DNA of 26,031 bases, taken from NCBI GenBank assembly GCA_002352285.1, contig DEIC01000021.1:25894-51924 (forward strand), in the 5' to 3' direction. The stretch is from Alphaproteobacteria bacterium UBA2784 (GTDB taxonomy: Bacteria; Pseudomonadota; Alphaproteobacteria; Micropepsales; Micropepsaceae). The position numbers and the translations under genes are program-made. This document shows positions 7,350-14,276 of the stretch, piece after piece. Below the pieces are notes generated by a model. The model did not search any database and was not told the origin of the DNA. It saw only the letters and a list, made by a program, of their open reading frames with translations. How positions within the stretch are numbered: the first letter of the stretch is position 1; the number at the start of each line of letters is the position of its first letter.

Positions 7350-8386
7350 CGGCGCTCAAGACTGTCTTCGCGCGCGAAGAACTGCTGGCTGACGATGACT
7401 TCGCACGGCCCCAGATCGAAGCGGGCTATCGTCTGCATGGCGGATTTGACGCGGCCGGAAAATATGTGAGCCCGCGGGTGAAGCATCGCTGGCCTGCAAT
7501 CAGAAATTGGGCGCAGCAACTTGAAACGCGCGGCTTTCCCCTGATTGATGCAACTACCGGCCTGCTCAAGCGCGGCAATTATCCGACGGCAGAGCAGCAA
7601 CGCTTTCTTCTGACGCAGGGATTCGGGCAGTCGCTGTGGAACGGGCTGACTGTAACGGGCGTGATCGAAGCGCGCGGGCGTGTTTTGTGCGATGTGACTG
7701 CACCCGACTTCCAAGCCGCCATTCTTGATGATCTTTCCGGCACGTGTACGGGGCATCTGAACAAGGGGCTGCTTTACGCTCATGGCCTTGACGAGGGTGG
7801 CGACAAGCCCAACGGCGTGGGCGGCCATGACGACATGTGGTTTGCCGTGCGCGATGCGCTGTTTGGCAAGAATGCGTATCCCGATCCGGTCATTCCCGAG
7901 AGCCTTGCGCGCCCCGAGGCGGGCCGCCGCATGCCGCAGATCGCCAAGGAGATCGAGGACTGGATCCTGCTTCTGATGAATGTGCTGATGATCGAGGTCA
8001 GGGCTGAATCCTTCTTCAGCTTCTGCATCGCGGTGATGACGGCGCCTGACACATTCCTCGACCGGAAAGAGGCTGCGCTTCATGCCGCCGAAATCGTGGC
8101 CCGCATCCGCACGGATGAGGCCGTCCATGTTGGCTATCTCCAGTGCTTCGTCTCCGAACTGCGGTCTTTCCGCTTCCGCACGGCAGACGGCAGCGTCGAT
8201 GGCGCGAGCCTGATTGATCCGGCGTGGCGCGACATGATCGCCTGGCACGCCGAAACGAATGCGGATTTTGGGCGTGAGCAGGCGCGCAAGACGATCCGCG
8301 ACAATCTCATTGCATGGCGGCCGGACGGGCAGGCCATTTTTGACCGGTTTGAAACTCTCGCATCAGCAAAGGTTGCTGCCGAATGA
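7346..8386 (+). CDS. putative ferritin-like diiron protein (oxygenase or oxidase), unassigned family
   Basis: I do not recognise this 346-aa protein as a named enzyme. The second half looks like a ferritin-type helical bundle: helix EIEDWILLLMNVLMIEVRAE (around 202-221) offers Glu217 and Glu221, and helix EIVARIRTDEAVHVGYLQ (249-266) carries an ExxH motif, Glu258-x2-His261, typical of dinuclear iron carboxylate sites. An earlier segment, GHLNKGLLYAHGLDEGG (136-152) plus HDDMW (161-165), could supply the other ligands. There is no signal peptide or membrane segment. In context, between a TetR regulator and two SDRs, a hydroxylase or oxidative step is plausible. No reductase or ferredoxin gene accompanies it. 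The diiron reading is inference from motifs and is moderately uncertain; the gene itself is certain. Confidence 0.6.
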   Translation: MTALKTVFAREELLADDDFARPQIEAGYRLHGGFDAAGKYVSPRVKHRWPAIRNWAQQLETRGFPLIDATTGLLKRGNYPTAEQQRFLLTQGFGQSLWNGLTVTGVIEARGRVLCDVTAPDFQAAILDDLSGTCTGHLNKGLLYAHGLDEGGDKPNGVGGHDDMWFAVRDALFGKNAYPDPVIPESLARPEAGRRMPQIAKEIEDWILLLMNVLMIEVRAESFFSFCIAVMTAPDTFLDRKEAALHAAEIVARIRTDEAVHVGYLQCFVSELRSFRFRTADGSVDGASLIDPAWRDMIAWHAETNADFGREQARKTIRDNLIAWRPDGQAIFDRFETLASAKVAAE

Positions 8387-9282
8387 TCGATCTCAAAGGC
8401 AAAACGGCGTTCATCACCGGGGGCGCGTCGGGGCTGGGCCTTGCCATGGCGCGCGCGCTTGGCCATGAGGGCATGAAGATCATGCTCGCCGATCTTGACG
8501 CCGAGGGCCTGAAGGTTGCCGAAGCGGAGTTGCAGGGCCGCCAGATTGAAGCTGCGTCGGTCATCGTTGACGTGACGGATCGCAGCGCAGTGCGCAATGG
8601 CGCGCTGAAAACGGTGGAGCGTTTCGGCAAGGTTCATGTCGTCTGCAACAATGCGGGCGTTGCGGTGGGCGGTCCCATCGGCACGGTGCGCGAGCGCGAC
8701 TGGGACTGGATCATCGACGTGAACATCAAGGGCGTCGTCTATGGCGTCGAAACCTTTACGCCGCTGATCAAGGCGCATGGCGAGGGCGGGCATTTCGTCA
8801 ACACCGCCTCGATGGCGGGCATGATTTCGCCGCCGGGCATGGAGCCCTATTGCGCCAGCAAGTTTGCAGTCGTTGCCATGAGCGAGGGCTGGGCGGGACA
8901 GCTTGCTCCCTTCAACATCGGGGTCTCGGCGCTGTGCCCCGGCTATGCCAAGTCGCGCATCTTTGAAAGCGGCCGCGCGCGGCCAGTCTCCTATGGCGGA
9001 CCCGGCGACATTGATCCGGGAATTTCCGTCAATCGCGAGGAAGCGGTTGCGCGTGTGCTTAACGGCATGGATGCCGACGTCGTTGGCCGCCGTGTGGTGG
9101 AAGGGATCAAGGCGAACGAGCTTCACATCTTCACCCATCGCGAGATGCGCGTCGTCGTGGACATGCGGATGGAGATGCTGCGCCAGGCCTTTGACCGGGC
9201 GGATGCCAGTGCCGCGCTGAGCGTGGTGCCGAAAATTGATCCCAGCGAACTTCTTCAGCAGCTTGCGGCGGCCAAACAATGA
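8383..9282 (+). CDS. short-chain dehydrogenase/reductase (SDR), copy 1
   Basis: This is a classical SDR of 299 aa. The nucleotide motif TGGASGLG is at 12-19, and Asp37 at the end of strand 2 (LADLD) suggests preference for NAD(H) over NADP(H). NNAG is at 89-92. The catalytic residues are Asn114, Ser143 (NTASMAG), Tyr156 and Lys160 (YCASK). It would interconvert an alcohol and a ketone; the substrate is unknown. The C-terminal region ending around KANELHIFTHREMR is shared with the next gene and suggests a subfamily-specific substrate lid. Both ends overlap neighbours by ATGA (8383-8386 and 9279-9282). Confidence 0.93.
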   Translation: MIDLKGKTAFITGGASGLGLAMARALGHEGMKIMLADLDAEGLKVAEAELQGRQIEAASVIVDVTDRSAVRNGALKTVERFGKVHVVCNNAGVAVGGPIGTVRERDWDWIIDVNIKGVVYGVETFTPLIKAHGEGGHFVNTASMAGMISPPGMEPYCASKFAVVAMSEGWAGQLAPFNIGVSALCPGYAKSRIFESGRARPVSYGGPGDIDPGISVNREEAVARVLNGMDADVVGRRVVEGIKANELHIFTHREMRVVVDMRMEMLRQAFDRADASAALSVVPKIDPSELLQQLAAAKQ

Positions 9283-10139
9283 AAGACGTGAAGGGCAAGA
9301 CCGCATTCATCACGGGCGGCGCCAGCGGTATCGGGCTTGGCATAGCGCGCGCCTTTGGCCTTGCAGGCATGAAGGTCATGCTGGCCGATCTCGATCAGGC
9401 AAAGCTCAACGCTGCGGTTGAGGGGCTGAAGAGCCAGCAGATTGATGCCCGCGCCGTGGTCTGCGACGTGACTTCGCGCGGGGAGGTGCAGCGCGCTGCG
9501 CTTCAGACCGTGGATGCATTCGGCAAGGTGCATGTCGTCTGCAACAATGCGGGTGTCGGCGCAGGCGGCACGCTGGGTGAAGTTGAGCCGCGCAACTGGG
9601 ATTGGGTCATCGATGTCAATCTCAAGGGTGTCTATTACGGCGTGGAAACTTTTGCGCCGCTCATCAAGAGCCATGGCGAGGGTGGGCACATCGTCAACAC
9701 CGCTTCCATGCTGGGCCTCGTTACGTTTGGCGGTGTCGAACCCTATACGGCCACGAAATATGCGGTCGTCGGAATGAGCGAGGGGTGGCGCCAGCAGCTG
9801 GAGCCATTCAACATCGGCATGTCGGTTTTGTGCCCCAGCTGGGTACGCACAAGCATTGCGGAGAGCGGCCGCAACCGCACGACGGCCTATGGCGGTGCAG
9901 TTGAACCGCAGCCGCATCCGATCTCCGACATGGTGAAGGCGGCCATCGCGGGCGGATTTGATCCCGATATCGTGGGCGAGCGTGTGCTGGAGGCGATCCG
10001 CGCCAATGAGCTTTACATCATCGTTGGCTCTGACATCCGCGCGATGGTCGAGGCGCGCTTCAAAGCCATTCTGGAAGGCTGCGAGGCTTCAGAGCGCAGC
10101 CCGGCGCTGATGCGGGCCAAAAAGCAGGGGGCGCCATGA
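9279..10139 (+). CDS. short-chain dehydrogenase/reductase (SDR), copy 2
   Basis: This 286-aa SDR is clearly paralogous to the gene before it: the first 160 residues align without gaps, with TGGASGIG at 12-19, Asp37 in LADLD, NNAG at 89-92, Ser143, Tyr156 and Lys160 (YTATK) at identical positions. The C-terminal signature RANELYIIVGSDIR is also shared. Differences cluster after the active site (residues ~150-240), where SDRs recognise substrate, so the two probably act on different intermediates or stereoisomers. Its start overlaps the copy 1 stop, and its stop overlaps the LLM start, both by ATGA. Confidence 0.93.
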   Translation: MKDVKGKTAFITGGASGIGLGIARAFGLAGMKVMLADLDQAKLNAAVEGLKSQQIDARAVVCDVTSRGEVQRAALQTVDAFGKVHVVCNNAGVGAGGTLGEVEPRNWDWVIDVNLKGVYYGVETFAPLIKSHGEGGHIVNTASMLGLVTFGGVEPYTATKYAVVGMSEGWRQQLEPFNIGMSVLCPSWVRTSIAESGRNRTTAYGGAVEPQPHPISDMVKAAIAGGFDPDIVGERVLEAIRANELYIIVGSDIRAMVEARFKAILEGCEASERSPALMRAKKQGAP

Positions 10140-11437
10140 AGTTCGGCATTTTTTACGAGCATCAATTGCCCAAGCCCTGGAACGAGGGCGATGAACACCG
10201 CCTGTTTCAGGAGGCGCTGGATCAGGTGGAGCTGGCGGACCGCATCGGTATCGACCATGCGTGGGAAGTCGAGCACCACTTCCTCGACGAGTATTCGCAC
10301 TCATCCGCGCCCGAAGTGTTCCTCGCGGCATGCTCGCAGCGCACCAAACATATCCGGCTGGGCCATGGCATCGTGCTGATGCCGCCGGGTTATAATCATC
10401 CCGCACGGGTCGCCGAGCGGATTGCGACGCTTGATCTCGTCTCCAACGGGCGTGTGGAGTTCGGCACGGGCGAAAGCTCGGCACTGCTCGAACTGGGCGG
10501 CTATCGCGTGCCGGTCGAGAAGAAGCGCGCCATGTGGCGCGAGACCGTCGAGCAGACGCTCAACATGATGGTGATGACGCCCTATCCCGGCTTCAAGGGT
10601 GAGTATTTTGAAATGCCCTGCCGCAATGTCGTACCCAAGCCGGTGCAGAAGCCGCACCCGCCGGTCTGGGTTGCCTGCTCAAACCGTGAGACGATCAAGA
10701 TGGCGGCGCGGCTGGGCATCGGCGCGCTTACCTTCTCGTTTGTCGATCCGAAAGAGGCGAAATCGTGGGTTGATGAATATTATCATCTCATCAAAACCGA
10801 GTGCGTGCCCATCGGGCATGCGATCAATCCGAATATCTGCATGGTCACCGGCTTCAGCGTGCATCCGGACGCCGAGGAAGCGCGGCGGCGCGGCATCGAC
10901 GGCTTCAAGTTCTTTGGCTATGCGCTCGGCCATCACTATCTGTTCGGGGAACATAAGCCGGGGCGCACCGACATCTGGTCTGCCTATGAAAAGGCGAAGG
11001 CGCACATTCCCGATAATGCGGGGGCAGGGGGCATCGGCACGCCTGACATGCTACGTCAGCATTTGCAGGGCTTTGCGGATGCCGGCGTCGATCAGGTTTC
11101 CTTCATCCAGCAAGGCGGCAAGAACCGCCACGATCACATCTGCGAGTCGCTGGAGCTTTTTGCGCGCGACGTGATGCCGGAGTTCAAAGCGAAAGAAGAC
11201 GAACGCCAGAAGCGCAAGATGGAAGAGCTTGCGCCCTATCTGGAGCAGGCGATGGCCCGCAAGGAGCGCGTTGCGGAAATGCGTGACGAGGATGTGCCAG
11301 TGGTGGTGGCGCTTGGACGCCAGATCGCCGCCACCCAGCCGCTAGATGCGCAGGCTGCCGAGGCCCGCAAACGCTGGTCAGAGCAGAGCCGTGTGCCGCT
11401 GGAAGACCCGCTCAAAAAGAAACCGGCGGCAGAGTAA
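10136..11437 (+). CDS. LLM class (luciferase-like) flavin-dependent monooxygenase
   Basis: This 433-aa TIM-barrel protein belongs to the bacterial luciferase-like family. MKFGIFYEHQLPKPW at the start, DHAWEVEHHF, SSAPEVFLAACSQRTKHIRLGHG and NHPARVAERIATLDLVSNGRVEFGTG are standard family segments that form the flavin pocket. Members use reduced FMN (or F420) with oxygen, for example in luciferase, alkane or sulfonate oxidation and type II Baeyer-Villiger reactions. After residue ~350 the protein has a charged helical extension (KEDERQKRKMEELAPYLEQ and onward) beyond the usual barrel. No flavin reductase gene is in the operon, so reduced flavin must come from elsewhere. It is the last gene before a strong hairpin whose stem includes its final codons. 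Confidence 0.92.
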   Translation: MKFGIFYEHQLPKPWNEGDEHRLFQEALDQVELADRIGIDHAWEVEHHFLDEYSHSSAPEVFLAACSQRTKHIRLGHGIVLMPPGYNHPARVAERIATLDLVSNGRVEFGTGESSALLELGGYRVPVEKKRAMWRETVEQTLNMMVMTPYPGFKGEYFEMPCRNVVPKPVQKPHPPVWVACSNRETIKMAARLGIGALTFSFVDPKEAKSWVDEYYHLIKTECVPIGHAINPNICMVTGFSVHPDAEEARRRGIDGFKFFGYALGHHYLFGEHKPGRTDIWSAYEKAKAHIPDNAGAGGIGTPDMLRQHLQGFADAGVDQVSFIQQGGKNRHDHICESLELFARDVMPEFKAKEDERQKRKMEELAPYLEQAMARKERVAEMRDEDVPVVVALGRQIAATQPLDAQAAEARKRWSEQSRVPLEDPLKKKPAAE

Positions 11438-11450
11438 TTCTGCCGCCGGT
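11422..11450. terminator. bidirectional hairpin terminator between LLM and TPR genes
   Basis: ACCGGCGGCAGA and TCTGCCGCCGGT form a perfect 12-bp stem with loop GTAAT. On the minus strand it is followed by TTTCTTTTTGAG, which makes it a good intrinsic terminator for the TPR gene ending at 11469. On the plus strand no T-run follows, but the stem overlaps the last codons and stop of the LLM gene and can still stall transcription. Confidence 0.75.
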
Positions 11451-11468
11451 CTGCACTCGGGGCGCTGA

Positions 11469-12041
11469 TCAGCCGCTGCGCTGGACGCGGTAGCGTGTCA
11501 GTTCAATGCGCGGCGCGTCCCACTCCGGGGCCAGCTCGGCCGCGTGCCTGTAGTCGTAATAGGCTTCCTTCACGCGGCCCATGTCTTCCAGCACCATGGC
11601 GCGGCCGAGATAGGCGACTTCCGGCCGTTCCAGTTTCATGCCCAGCGCGACATTGAGGTCATCAAGGGCCGCCTGTAGATCTCCCATGGCCACGTGGGCT
11701 GCGGCCCGGTTGGTGAAGGCGTCGCCCAAAGTGGGGTCGATTTCGAGGGCGGCGTTGAAATCTGCCATCGCGTCATCCGACCTGCCCAGGCGCAGCCGCA
11801 CGATGCCCCGGTTGATGTGGGTCGCGGCGCGGTCACGCTCTGCCAGCATGACGTCGTCGAGCGCCTCAGTGCACATGTCATCGACCCAGGCACTGGATTT
11901 GCCGGAATCGACGGCTTCAAAGCAGCTGGCACCCAGATTGTCGCCCACGACGATCGTTGCCGCCTGGGCAGGGATTGCAAACGCGGCCACCAGACCAAAC
12001 GCGCCGGTGACCATACTCAAACGCCAAGTTGAACTGGACAT
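11469..12041 (-). CDS. secreted tetratricopeptide repeat (TPR) protein
   Basis: This 190-aa protein has a signal peptide: a polar start, a hydrophobic core (VTGAFGLVAAFAI) and a PAQA-A cleavage site near residue 28. Three TPR units follow from about residue 70: THINRGIVRLRLGRSDDAMADF, AFTNRAAAHVAMGDLQAALDDL and AYLGRAMVLEDMGRVKEAYYDY. Two cysteines before the repeats (GASCFEA and DDMCTEAL) could form a disulfide in the periplasm. The start at 12041 has an excellent ribosome site (GGGAGGAGG, about 5 bases away). TPR proteins scaffold protein contacts; no partner is evident. The gene is separately transcribed and convergent with the LLM operon. Confidence 0.88.
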   Translation of the reverse strand: MSSSTWRLSMVTGAFGLVAAFAIPAQAATIVVGDNLGASCFEAVDSGKSSAWVDDMCTEALDDVMLAERDRAATHINRGIVRLRLGRSDDAMADFNAALEIDPTLGDAFTNRAAAHVAMGDLQAALDDLNVALGMKLERPEVAYLGRAMVLEDMGRVKEAYYDYRHAAELAPEWDAPRIELTRYRVQRSG

Positions 12042-12066
12042 GAGGGCCTCCTCCCTTCGCTGAAGG

Positions 12067-12078
12067 CAGGCGCGCCTG
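12067..12078. repeat. 12-bp perfect palindrome upstream of the TPR gene
   Basis: CAGGCGCGCCTG lies 26 bp upstream of the TPR start, in the 271-bp gap 12042-12312. A weak promoter-like pair (GAGACA, 17 bases, TAGGAT) reads toward the TPR gene farther upstream. The palindrome might be an operator or part of the leader; nothing else in this gap looks like a gene. Confidence 0.3.
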
Positions 12079-12307
12079 GGCGTTCCCCGAACTCATCGCA
12101 GGACGCCCCAAAACGCCTGCGTGCAGAAAAATCCTACGCCCGTCCGTTGTGATTGTCTCTTGCGCTGAACCGAGTACACGGGAAATTGAAGATGCAAAAA
12201 GCCAGCGTGTTTTGAAATAATTGTTCGACCGACAAGAAGCTGCAGGGAACACCCGCCTGAAGTTTCATGCGAGCATTCTCCTGCAACCCATTCTGAAATC
12301 TTTGAAA

Positions 12308-12324
12308 AGCCGCTACTGGCGGCT
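12308..12324 (-). terminator. hairpin terminator of the 51-aa gene
   Basis: On the minus strand, AGCCGC-CAGTA-GCGGCT followed by TTTTC forms a 6-bp stem with a short T-run. An outer TTTGA/TCAAA pairing extends it. The loop contains the TAG stop of the small gene, so coding region and terminator are fused. Confidence 0.6.
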
Positions 12325-12468
12325 GTCAAAGACGAACTTCAAGGCTTGCCCCAAGGCGAATAGCAGCATGAGGCCTCCGGCCAATGCTGCATATCGGGGA
12401 TAGGGCAGGAAGTTGAAACAGCTCTCCCACCAATTCCAGGCTTCGTCGAAGACACGTGACACACCCAT
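12313..12468 (-). CDS. small membrane protein, 51 aa, unassigned
   Basis: This short gene reads MGVSRVFDEAWNWWE at its start, then a hydrophobic segment around residues 27-46 (AALAGGLMLLFALGQALKFV), then a short polar tail FDSRQ. It therefore encodes a single-pass membrane protein with a tryptophan-rich amphipathic N-terminus. Support for translation is strong: AAGGAGGG, a near-perfect ribosome site, lies 4 bases before the ATG, and the gene ends inside a hairpin terminator. It is divergent from the methyltransferase gene at 12610. I know no family for it; a membrane-bound modulator is a guess. Codon choice looks like that of the neighbours. Confidence 0.75.
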   Translation of the reverse strand: MGVSRVFDEAWNWWESCFNFLPYPRYAALAGGLMLLFALGQALKFVFDSRQ

Positions 12469-12524
12469 GACGCCCTCCTTCAGCGCCTACTCCGCACCAA
12501 TTGCCAAAGCGTGAACCGGGTGGT

Positions 12525-12539
12525 TTAACGGCCCGTAAA
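12525..12539. promoter_or_regulatory. imperfect CtrA-like box
   Basis: TTAA-N7-TAAA (minus strand TTTA-N7-TTAA) matches the CtrA pattern at 7 of 8 positions. It lies 57 bp upstream of the 51-aa gene and 71 bp upstream of the methyltransferase gene, in their shared divergent region. Confidence 0.3.
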
Positions 12540-12609
12540 GTGACGTGTTTTCATCAATTTGCGGCGGCTCATCCGCTTCATGCGGCGGGCCAACGGGGGA
12601 GTATTGACG

Positions 12610-14154
12610 ATGGCGGTGTTCAACGAAGGCTATGTCGTTGACGTCCAGTATATGCGGACCTTCTTCAAGGAACTGGCACCCGCCTGGCTTGATTATGTCT
12701 GTCTCATCAACGGCGCGGAGCCGCCGCCCGGCTCGATGCTGGGGCGCGGCGAGGGCGCAGGCTTTACCTATTGCGATCTGGGGTGCGGGCCGGGGGTCAC
12801 GACCAATCTGCTCGCGGCAGCCAATCCCGCGGGTGAGTTCCACGGCATCGACTTCAATCCGCAGCACATCGCCTTTGCGCAGAAGATTGCCCGGGAAGGC
12901 AATGTGCGCAACGTGCGTTTCCACGAGACCAGCTTTGAGGATGCGCTCAAGCGCGAGTGGCCGCAGTTCGACTATGTGGTTCTGCACGGGGTCTATTCAT
13001 GGATCTCGCCACGCAACAAAGCCAACGTGATGGAGTTCCTGCGCCGCAACCTCAAGACGGGCGGCGTGGTCTATGTCAGCTACAACACGATGCCCGGTTG
13101 GGCGGCGCTGTCGCCGTTCCAGAACTTCACGCAGGAATTCGGATCGAAAATCCAGGGCGACAGCCTGAAAAAAGTGCGTGACGCCGTCGGCTACTTCCAG
13201 GCACTGAAGGATGCGAATGCGCAGGTCTTTGCCGCCAACAACAATCTTGCAGCGCATCTGGAAGGCATTGACCGCAACGCGCCAGAATATCTGGCGCACG
13301 AGTATCTCAACCAGGACTGGAAGCCGCTCTACTGCACCGAAATGATGAAGGATGCGGCAAGTGCGGGGCTGGCGTTTGTCGGTTCGGCTACGCTGATCGA
13401 CAATCACTGGGCCTATATCCTGACCGAGCCCATGCGCGAACAGGTGGTGAAACTGCCGACGCGCGACCTGCGTGAGCTGGTGAAGGATTACTGCACCAAT
13501 CAGGGTTTCCGCCGTGACGTCTATATCCGCGCGGGCCAGGCGCTGACGCCGCAGGGGCGCGAGGCGGCGCTGCAACGCATGACGTTTGCGCTGGAGATTC
13601 CGGCTGCCCGCGTCCAGATGCGCGCGCGGGTGCCGGTCGGCCAGATCGCCTATGATAACGAGTTCACCAAGGCCATCATCGCTGCGCTGGCTGATGGTCC
13701 CAAGCCTCTGCGTGAGCTGGTGTCGCTGCCGGCGCTTTCGGGCAAAGATGTTGGCGATGTCATCAAGAACCTGCAGGTGCTTTGTGTTGCAGGTCAGGTG
13801 CGCCCGGTTTCGATGCCCGACATGTCGGCGCGCAATGCGGTCGACGCACTCTCCAAAGCGATCCGCAGCCGGGCCATCGGGCCCGAGCAGATTTCGCAAT
13901 TGCCCTCGACCTATGGCACCGCGTTCATGGTCAACGGAATGGACCAGTTCCTGATTGATGTGCCGGCGGGTGTGAGCGAGACCGAAGCAGCCCAGATGGT
14001 CTATTCGAAACTGGATCCGGCGCGTCAAAAAATTGTCATGCAAGGCAAGCCGATTGACGAGCCGAGCGTGGCGATCAACCGGATAACCGAGCAGTTCCGC
14101 GATTTCCGGGAATTCAGGATGCCGTGGCTCAAGGGCCTTGGCGTCATCAACTGA
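12610..14154 (+). CDS. SAM-dependent methyltransferase with methyltransferase regulatory domain
   Basis: This is a two-domain protein of 514 aa. The N-terminal class I methyltransferase has motif I at about residues 55-62 (CDLGCGPG) and Asp81 (FHGIDFNPQHI) as the likely SAM ribose ligand; FDYVVLHGVYSWISP matches motif IV. The middle region (PGWAALSPFQNF, NNLAAHLEG, YLAHEYLNQDW) matches the methyltransferase regulatory domain family (PF10119), and a C-terminal winged-helix-like segment follows. The start at 12610 is chosen for GGGGGAG nine bases upstream; a frame open to 12559 lacks such support. The methyl acceptor is unknown. It stands alone on its strand, 122 bp before the efflux adaptor. 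Confidence 0.88.
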   Translation: MAVFNEGYVVDVQYMRTFFKELAPAWLDYVCLINGAEPPPGSMLGRGEGAGFTYCDLGCGPGVTTNLLAAANPAGEFHGIDFNPQHIAFAQKIAREGNVRNVRFHETSFEDALKREWPQFDYVVLHGVYSWISPRNKANVMEFLRRNLKTGGVVYVSYNTMPGWAALSPFQNFTQEFGSKIQGDSLKKVRDAVGYFQALKDANAQVFAANNNLAAHLEGIDRNAPEYLAHEYLNQDWKPLYCTEMMKDAASAGLAFVGSATLIDNHWAYILTEPMREQVVKLPTRDLRELVKDYCTNQGFRRDVYIRAGQALTPQGREAALQRMTFALEIPAARVQMRARVPVGQIAYDNEFTKAIIAALADGPKPLRELVSLPALSGKDVGDVIKNLQVLCVAGQVRPVSMPDMSARNAVDALSKAIRSRAIGPEQISQLPSTYGTAFMVNGMDQFLIDVPAGVSETEAAQMVYSKLDPARQKIVMQGKPIDEPSVAINRITEQFRDFREFRMPWLKGLGVIN

Positions 14155-14276
14155 TTTTGAACGCAAATTCCGGGCTCGACATCCGGCAGGGGCAAATTAA
14201 CTCTGCAGATTGCATTGTTGTGTGTCAGGGGGCAGCGGGATAAGCCTTGCGCCTCGCGCTCTTGTTTCAGGCTGTC

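Noticed and set aside
8134..9306. 390-aa minus-strand frame opposite the diiron and SDR genes
   Set aside because: Composition is typical of an antisense shadow, and the plus-strand SDR is beyond doubt.
12134..12268. 44-aa minus-strand frame with GGAG upstream, downstream of the 51-aa gene
   Set aside because: Composition is erratic, there is no helix or motif, and it follows a terminator; the ribosome site alone is not enough.
12221..12403. 60-aa plus-strand frame
   Set aside because: It overlaps the better-supported 51-aa minus-strand gene and lacks a ribosome site.
12997..14166. 389-aa minus-strand frame opposite the methyltransferase
   Set aside because: It is Arg/His/Leu-rich antisense translation with no conserved segment.
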